Assembly: GCA_029202485.1 (NCBI GenBank)
Contig: CP119313.1
Span: forward strand, 2,852,001 to 2,916,000
Reading direction: 5' to 3'
DNA: 64,000 nucleotides
From: Candidatus Pedobacter colombiensis
GTDB taxonomy: Bacteria > Bacteroidota > Bacteroidia > Sphingobacteriales > Sphingobacteriaceae
Shown here: one piece after another, positions 59,557 to 64,000 of the stretch
How the letters are laid out: each line of letters begins with the position of its first letter
Position numbering within the stretch: position 1 is the first letter of the stretch
Made by a program: the position numbers and the translations under genes
The notes under the pieces: generated by a model
The model's input: only the letters and a program-made list of their open reading frames with translations
Databases searched by the model: none
Told to the model about the DNA's origin: nothing

Positions 59557-60369
59557 ATGAGTGAGTTTTATTGGACTTTTAAACAAACACAATTTCACGG
59601 TATCAACTGGCTGCCACAAAAATTCGATAAGGTAATGATCATTGTTCATGGCATTGGAGAGCACATTGGACGTTACGATCAGGTAGCTGCTTTTTTTATG
59701 CAACAAGGCTATGGTGTGGTCGGGATTGATCATTATGGTCATGGTAAATCTGATGGCCATAAAGGAGCTTCCCGCGGCTTCGAATTTATGTTCGATTACT
59801 TAAAGGCATTTTTACGCCATGTAAGAACACAATTCAGCAAACCTATAGTCATGTATGGTCATAGCATGGGTGGTGGTGTATTAACCGGTTTCTTACTCAA
59901 ACGACAGCCTGACATACTAGCGGCAGTTATTTCTGCTCCCGCACTGATCATTGCTATGCGCCCCGGTCCTTTTCTTAAAAGCGCATTAAAAGTGATCACC
60001 TCCATAGCACCGAACTTTCGTATCTCACAGGGACTCGACATCAATAAAGTATCACATGATCCATTAGCAATAGAAAAGTTTGAAAATGACCCTTTGCGAC
60101 ATGACAAAATCAGTTTCCGGCTAGCCAATGATATGATACAGAACGGAGCCTGGTGCCTTGAACATGCAGATCAATTAAAAGTCAGGTCTTTGCTAATGCA
60201 TGGTAGTGCAGATGAATTTACAGCCGTTGAGGGTTCACGTCTGTTTGCCAAACGTGCTCCCTCCAATTTGCTCACCTATAAGGAATGGGATCACCTCTAT
60301 CATGAGATGCATAATGAACCGGAGAGTGCTGAGGTTTTACAGTATGTAGCGGATTGGTTAAAAGGTTAA
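59557..60369 (+). CDS. Alpha/beta hydrolase, monoacylglycerol-lipase or lysophospholipase-like
   Basis: 270 residues. The nucleophile is S103 in YGHSMGGG, the oxyanion region is IVHGIGEHIGRY, the acid is in HGSADEFT and the base His is in the final WDHLYHEMHNE helix. The HGIGEHIGRY and GHGKSDGHKG pairs are typical of the serine-aminopeptidase-S33/monoacylglycerol lipase group. It hydrolyses ester bonds of lipids in the cytoplasm. It follows DinB closely. Confidence 0.85.
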   Translation: MSEFYWTFKQTQFHGINWLPQKFDKVMIIVHGIGEHIGRYDQVAAFFMQQGYGVVGIDHYGHGKSDGHKGASRGFEFMFDYLKAFLRHVRTQFSKPIVMYGHSMGGGVLTGFLLKRQPDILAAVISAPALIIAMRPGPFLKSALKVITSIAPNFRISQGLDINKVSHDPLAIEKFENDPLRHDKISFRLANDMIQNGAWCLEHADQLKVRSLLMHGSADEFTAVEGSRLFAKRAPSNLLTYKEWDHLYHEMHNEPESAEVLQYVADWLKG

Positions 60370-60464
60370 TAAAGATCATCTTCCGGACTCTCTATTCCAA
60401 AATTCTGACATATGAGACAAGCAGTAAATGGCAATATCTCCTTTGTGGATCCCCCGAATGTCAT
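60366..60464 (-). CDS. Possible 32-residue ORF coupled to the HicB-like gene
   Basis: Reading the minus strand from ATG at 60464 to TAA at 60366 gives 32 residues (MTFGGSTKEILPF..., ending ESPEDDLY). The ATG is one base after the HicB-like stop codon, and the end overlaps the stop of the hydrolase gene by 3 bp. A HicA toxin remnant is the most attractive reading, because hicA normally sits next to hicB, but similarity is weak and it may be a chance frame. Confidence 0.3.
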   Translation of the reverse strand: MTFGGSTKEILPFTACLICQNFGIESPEDDLY

Positions 60465-60465
60465 T

Positions 60466-60732
60466 TTAAGCAAGCTCCATTTTAAATATCATCTTCTCGA
60501 CAATTGGAAAACTGCCTTCAATAACATTTTGATCCACCCTGGCTTCCATTTCTTCCTTGCTAAATTCTCTTAACGCTTCAAATAGGTTAGCTTGAACTTC
60601 TTCGCGACTACCGCCTTCTGCTATAACCCATGGCAATTCTGCAAATGTGCCCGTATAACCGTTATTGGTTTCATCAAACACAAATAATCCCGTTACCGAA
60701 AAAAAATCAGATTTTACTTGATTGCTGTTCAT
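60466..60732 (-). CDS. HicB-like antitoxin-type protein
   Basis: 88 residues. The core TNNGYTGTFAELPWVIAEGGSREEVQANLFEALREF is a HicB-type fold (RNase-H-like partial domain), where HicB normally neutralises the mRNA-cleaving toxin HicA and represses the pair. No clear hicA flanks it, so it is an orphan or a remnant. The start codon is fixed by a full promoter at 60771-60800. The DNA-binding domain often fused at the C-terminus is absent. Confidence 0.75.
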   Translation of the reverse strand: MNSNQVKSDFFSVTGLFVFDETNNGYTGTFAELPWVIAEGGSREEVQANLFEALREFSKEEMEARVDQNVIEGSFPIVEKMIFKMELA

Positions 60733-60770
60733 ATCGTTGTTGTTTTTAGTATCATATCCATTTGTTACAG

Positions 60771-60800
60771 CAAACCTATAGATTATATTTTACTTTACAA
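60771..60800 (-). promoter_or_regulatory. Promoter of the HicB-like gene
   Basis: On the minus strand TTG (60800-60798) is followed by a 19-bp spacer and TAGGTTTG (60778-60771), an exact fit to the consensus. The leader is about 33 nt. Confidence 0.65.
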
Positions 60801-61145
60801 AAGTTTATTTAATTTAAAAACAACAACAAAAATAAAAAAGAAAATAAAAATCATTTTATTGAACATAAAATTAATTTATATGAATTTTTATACAAAAAAC
60901 TAGAGACTAATACATTTTTTAATGTCTGACCGCCCATTAATTTTAATTAGTTTGTTCATTCATAAAATCACTACCCTTTCCAGGTATTCAAATTGGCTAC
61001 CTTTTTTCCGTTTAATGAGATCACACCAGCACAAACATCAAGGCTTTTTTCGATTTCTTTGCAATCTTTTCGCAGCCCGGTTAGTGCAATTTTATAAAAC
61101 TTTACTATCCTTTTTCCCCTCGTCTTATTTCAATTGGGTTTTTCC

Positions 61146-61189
61146 GAACCAGAGACGAACCGGAGTCGAACCCAAGTCGGCTCAGGAGC
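61146..61189 (+). repeat. Degenerate 11-bp tandem direct repeat
   Basis: Three copies of GAACCNGAGNC-type units start at 61146, 61157 and 61168 (GAACCAGAGAC, GAACCGGAGTC, GAACCCAAGTC). A weaker fourth copy follows. The period is one DNA helical turn. Read on the minus strand part of it mimics a tRNA T-arm. Confidence 0.6.
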
Positions 61190-61430
61190 GACTTAGTTAA
61201 GGACCTGAACACTGCCATTCTATAAGTGTAACACAAACCCGAAAACGAGCCTAAAAATGTGTTTATGGTTGCTATTTTTGTTTTCATGAACTAAATGTAG
61301 TGCGAAATAAAAATACCGGCTTGCATTCTATGCATTTATCGACACACCAAGCGCAAATCACCTAACATATTCATTAAATGCAGTTTAAATGACAGGAAAA
61401 TTATACATGATGAAAAAGGCAACTCTGGTC

Positions 61431-61461
61431 TTGATGTGATTTTTTCACAAAACTACATTTG
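61431..61461 (+). promoter_or_regulatory. Upstream promoter facing the metal-efflux genes
   Basis: TTG (61431-61433), 20-bp spacer, and TACATTTG (61454-61461) fit the consensus. It would give a leader of about 130 nt to the small secreted protein, in addition to the promoter at 61564-61593. Confidence 0.45.
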
Positions 61462-61563
61462 CAATATTCTCATTACGTTAAGATTTTTTTAAAGGCTAGA
61501 AGAAATCTCAACCACTTTTATTAACTTTAAATTAAAATAAAACAGTCAAATGATAACGAATGA

Positions 61564-61593
61564 TTTGTTTTTTAAAAAAAAGCATTATGTTTG
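61564..61593 (+). promoter_or_regulatory. Proximal promoter of the Cys/His-rich protein gene
   Basis: TTTG (61564-61567), 18-bp spacer and TATGTTTG (61586-61593) match both consensus parts with the same spacing as the cold-shock promoter. The ATG at 61598 lies 4 bp later, which predicts a leaderless or nearly leaderless transcript and argues for that start over the ATG at 61550. Confidence 0.6.
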
Positions 61594-61597
61594 TAAC

Positions 61598-61921
61598 ATG
61601 AGGTATCTGGCTTTCTTATTCACCATCTACGTAATGGCCCTGTCTGCATGGCCATGCTGTGGTAGTGAAGCAGATCTTCCATCAGGCCATGAAGATGAAT
61701 GTTATTCCGCTTCTGACAACCGTAGTGAAAAACATCCGAATCCACATGCCTGTTCACCATTTTTTCATTCCAGTACTTATCATGCCTTTGTAGCTGCAGC
61801 CGCAGTCACTAAAACTCCTGCAATTGTGGTAGCCGAAAAGAATAACAGTTTTCCTGATTACCAGGATGTTCCTGTTATCTTATTTTCTGGCGATATCTGG
61901 CAGCCCCCTCAATGGGTATAA
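61598..61921 (+). CDS. Small exported Cys/His-rich protein of the metal-efflux locus (DUF6660-like)
   Basis: 107 residues from the ATG at 61598 (MRYLAFLFTIYVMALSAWPC); the longer frame from 61550 overlaps the promoter. One N-terminal hydrophobic helix ends in PCC. The mature part has about four further scattered Cys/His-containing clusters (GHEDECYS, NPHACSPFFHSSTYH). The spacing recalls DUF6660 proteins seen next to heavy-metal RND pumps in Bacteroidota. It may bind metal ions in the periplasm before export. Both points are inference from context and composition. Confidence 0.65.
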   Translation: MRYLAFLFTIYVMALSAWPCCGSEADLPSGHEDECYSASDNRSEKHPNPHACSPFFHSSTYHAFVAAAAVTKTPAIVVAEKNNSFPDYQDVPVILFSGDIWQPPQWV

Positions 61922-61967
61922 TTAATTCGATTTTTTTCTTCATTAATTATTAACCCACGCATTTTCA

Positions 61968-61983
61968 TGGCAAAATTTTGCCA
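61968..61983. promoter_or_regulatory. Perfect 16-bp palindrome between the small protein gene and the efflux pump gene
   Basis: TGGCAAAATTTTGCCA reads the same on both strands and lies 28 bp upstream of the pump ATG. It could be a dimeric repressor operator for metal-responsive control, although A/T-rich palindromes of this length can also arise by chance. Confidence 0.45.
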
Positions 61984-62011
61984 CTGATCTGCTGTAAAAC
62001 AACATCATAAT

Positions 62012-64000
62012 ATGTTTAATAAGATTATTTTATTCTCTATAAAGAATAAATTAGTTATTGGCATAATGACTCTGGCCTTAATCGCCTGGGGAATTTATTC
62101 ATTAACAAGATTACCTATTGATGCTGTGCCCGACATTACTAACAATCAGGTACAAATCATCTCACAAGCGCCTAGTCTGGGCGCGCAGGAAGTTGAACAG
62201 TTTATTACGGCTCCTATTGAGCTTTCTATGGCCAACATCCCCAATGTGATCGAAAAACGTTCCATTTCACGTTCCGGGATATCTGTGATTACCATCGTTT
62301 TCGAAGATGATACTGATATTTATTGGGCAAGGCAACAGGTGGCTGCACAATTAAAAGAAGCTGAAAGCATCATTCCTAATGGAATGGTTGAGCCTACCCT
62401 GGCCCCCATTACCACTGGCCTGGGCGAAATTTATCAGTATGTTTTGCATACCAAAAAGGGGTATGAAGATAAATATTCTGCTACCGACCTCAGAACCTTG
62501 CAAGATTGGGTGGTGAGAACCCAACTTGCCGGAACTAAAGGTGTTGCCGAAGTAAGTGGCTGGGGTGGTTATGTAAAACAGTATGAAATTGCACTCGACA
62601 ATGAAAAACTGAATGCCAATAATGTAACCATTGCTCAAATCTATGCGGCACTTAAAAACAATAACGAAAACACCGGCGGTTCGTATATAGAGCAGCAAAG
62701 TAATGCCTATACCATCCGAGGTATAGGCCAGGTGAAATCATTGGACGATATTGAAAAGATAGTCGTCAAAAATGTGGGTGGCGTTCCTGTACTCATCAGA
62801 GATATTGGAACAGTACAATACGGTACGGCTACAAGATATGGCGCAGTAACCAGAAACGGTACCGGTGAAGTGGTAGCCGGAATTACCCTGATGCTGAAAG
62901 GTGAAAACTTTAATCAGGTGATAGAAAATGTAAAAGAAAGGATTATCCAGGTCCAAAAAACCTTACCTGAAGGGGTGGTTATAGAACCTTATATTGACCG
63001 TACCGAATTGGTTGGTCGCTCCATCAGTACAGTTCAAAAAAACCTTATTGAAGGTGCCCTGATTGTAATTTTCGTACTCCTGCTCCTGCTTGGAAACTGG
63101 AGGGCTGGCCTGATTGTGGCTTCGGTAATTCCATTATCCATGTTGTTTGCATTTGCCATGATGCGCCTGTTTGGTGTTTCGGGCAACCTAATGAGCCTTG
63201 GGGCAATAGATTTTGGTTTAATTGTAGACGGGGCTGTCATTATTGTGGAAGCCATCATTTATAGACTAACAGAGAGCAAGCTATTTAAGGATACACCAAA
63301 GCTAACGCAACAGCAAATGGACAAAGAGGTATTTACAGCCTCTTCTAAAATCAGGGCCAGTGCTACCTTTGGTGAAATCATCATCCTTATTGTATACCTT
63401 CCTTTACTCTCCCTCCTAGGTATTGAAGGTAAAATGTTTAAGCCAATGGCCGAGACTGTCGTTTTTGCCATTGTAGGCGCCTTTATATTATCCCTTACTT
63501 ATATACCGATGGTAAGCGCCCTGTTTTTAAGTAAAAACACCACACATAAAAGAAATATATCAGATAAAATCATGGATTTTTTCAGGCGCATATACAAGCC
63601 TATGCTGGAGCGTGCGCTGGACTTTAAAAAGTTAATTGTAGCCATCGCCGTAATATGCTTCGGCTTTACCTTATGGATATTTAGCCATATGGGTGGCGAG
63701 TTCCTGCCTCAGCTTGAAGAAGGAGATTTGGCTATTGAAATTGCCATGGCACAGGGAACTTCCCTTACTCAGGTGGTAGAAACATTCGGTAAGGCCGAGA
63801 AAATATTGAAAGATAACTTTCCTGAAGTAAAACAGGTAGTCACAAGGATTGGAAGTGCGGAAATACCGACCGACCCCATGCCGATAGAACGTGGCGACAT
63901 GATGGTCGCTATGCTGCCAAAAGAAGAATGGACTACTGCAAAAACTAAGGATGAAATTTCGGAAAAAATGGAACATGCATTATCCGTTTTACCCGGTGTG
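62012..64000 (+). CDS. CzcA-type heavy-metal RND efflux permease, 5' part (runs off the window)
   Basis: 663 codons are read from ATG at 62012 with no stop before the window edge. A full protein is about 1030-1450 residues. The start MFNKIILFSIKNKLVIGIM and the LPIDAVPDITNNQVQIIS strand are typical of CzcA/CusA heavy-metal pumps. The TM4 motif is DFGLIVDGAVIIVEA, the DFG-x3-DGA pattern of CzcA-type divalent-cation pumps (Co, Zn, Cd, Ni) instead of the CusA type for Cu/Ag. It exports metal ions by proton antiport. Partner adaptor and TolC genes are expected to the right. Confidence 0.9.
   Translation, partial: MFNKIILFSIKNKLVIGIMTLALIAWGIYSLTRLPIDAVPDITNNQVQIISQAPSLGAQEVEQFITAPIELSMANIPNVIEKRSISRSGISVITIVFEDDTDIYWARQQVAAQLKEAESIIPNGMVEPTLAPITTGLGEIYQYVLHTKKGYEDKYSATDLRTLQDWVVRTQLAGTKGVAEVSGWGGYVKQYEIALDNEKLNANNVTIAQIYAALKNNNENTGGSYIEQQSNAYTIRGIGQVKSLDDIEKIVVKNVGGVPVLIRDIGTVQYGTATRYGAVTRNGTGEVVAGITLMLKGENFNQVIENVKERIIQVQKTLPEGVVIEPYIDRTELVGRSISTVQKNLIEGALIVIFVLLLLLGNWRAGLIVASVIPLSMLFAFAMMRLFGVSGNLMSLGAIDFGLIVDGAVIIVEAIIYRLTESKLFKDTPKLTQQQMDKEVFTASSKIRASATFGEIIILIVYLPLLSLLGIEGKMFKPMAETVVFAIVGAFILSLTYIPMVSALFLSKNTTHKRNISDKIMDFFRRIYKPMLERALDFKKLIVAIAVICFGFTLWIFSHMGGEFLPQLEEGDLAIEIAMAQGTSLTQVVETFGKAEKILKDNFPEVKQVVTRIGSAEIPTDPMPIERGDMMVAMLPKEEWTTAKTKDEISEKMEHALSVLPGV

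Larger units (their letters stand above)
60733..61549. other. AT-rich intergenic region of about 0.8 kb
   Basis: No convincing gene was found. Short open frames here lack start signals and family features. It holds the promoter of the HicB-like gene (60771-60800), an A/T-rich stretch with a run of imperfect A tracts (60810-60920), an 11-bp tandem repeat (61146-61189), and a possible promoter at 61431-61461 facing the metal-efflux genes. Confidence 0.6.

Noticed and set aside
61149..61195. A tRNA-like T-arm sequence on the minus strand
   Set aside because: The TTCGACT loop is present, but the T-stem has two mismatches, no D-arm or acceptor partner was found upstream, and the 11-bp tandem repeat explains the sequence better.
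60922..61287. Open frames of 92 (plus) and 60 (minus) residues
   Set aside because: They cover the tandem repeat and AT-rich DNA on both strands, have no promoter or conserved pattern, and look like chance frames.
61550..61597. Upstream ATG of the Cys/His-rich protein
   Set aside because: It lies upstream of a full promoter at 61564-61593 and adds a charged stretch ahead of a clean signal sequence.

Overview
The window looks like chromosomal DNA from a Bacteroidota, most likely a member of the Sphingobacteriaceae such as Pedobacter. The genus is inferred from gene content, not from a marker search. The signs are SusC-style TonB receptors with N-terminal carboxypeptidase-regulatory-like domains, a DUF4249 lipoprotein, PorV and type IX secretion (T9SS) sorting signals, an ECF sigma factor with a DGPF partner, low GC content, and repeated use of the Bacteroidota -7 promoter box TAnnTTTG, sometimes with a TTG or TTTG about 18-20 bp upstream.

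Layout. 0-5.3 kb: TonB receptor plus a lipoprotein cut by the left edge, a divergent AraC regulator, PpnP, and an ECF sigma/DGPF pair. 5.4-14 kb: housekeeping genes, namely RNase P RNA, an NtrC-type regulator, a ClC transporter, a pseudouridine synthase, a PhoB-type regulator, a TlpA-like thiol oxidoreductase, GatB and a small NAD(P)-binding protein. 14-19.3 kb: a surface-protein locus (T9SS-sorted protein, PorV, a 1015-residue collagen-like fibre and a small secreted protein). 19.4-30 kb: a BtuB-like receptor, a DUF1080 protein, a cold-shock protein, an SDR, an orphan ExbD, a sirtuin, AlaS and a MerR regulator. 30-34 kb: a helix-hairpin-helix outer-membrane protein translationally coupled to ComEC.

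33.9-45.8 kb holds a two-component system next to a sterol-desaturase-like membrane hydroxylase, an EamA protein, a PAP2 phosphatase fused in an operon with a complete RND efflux pump, and an outer-membrane beta-barrel protein. Two divergent promoter regions 7.4 kb apart share an ACTTCAAA-N4-CTACAG sequence. This suggests that the two-component system controls both sets as one envelope regulon. 45.8-51.4 kb is a co-directional run (enoyl-CoA hydratase, secreted DUF4412-like protein, LTA-synthase-like sulfatase, S9 peptidase). 51.4-60.4 kb carries two sensor kinases, an aldose epimerase, a TonB/DUF4249 pair, a DinB protein and a lysophospholipase-like hydrolase.

From about 60.4 kb the character changes: a HicB-like antitoxin without a clear toxin, about 0.8 kb of AT-rich non-coding DNA with an 11-bp tandem repeat, then a small Cys/His-rich protein and the start of a CzcA-type heavy-metal RND pump that runs off the right edge. 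This end is the most island-like part of the window. No tRNA, rRNA, insertion sequence or CRISPR array was seen. The one certain RNA gene is rnpB.
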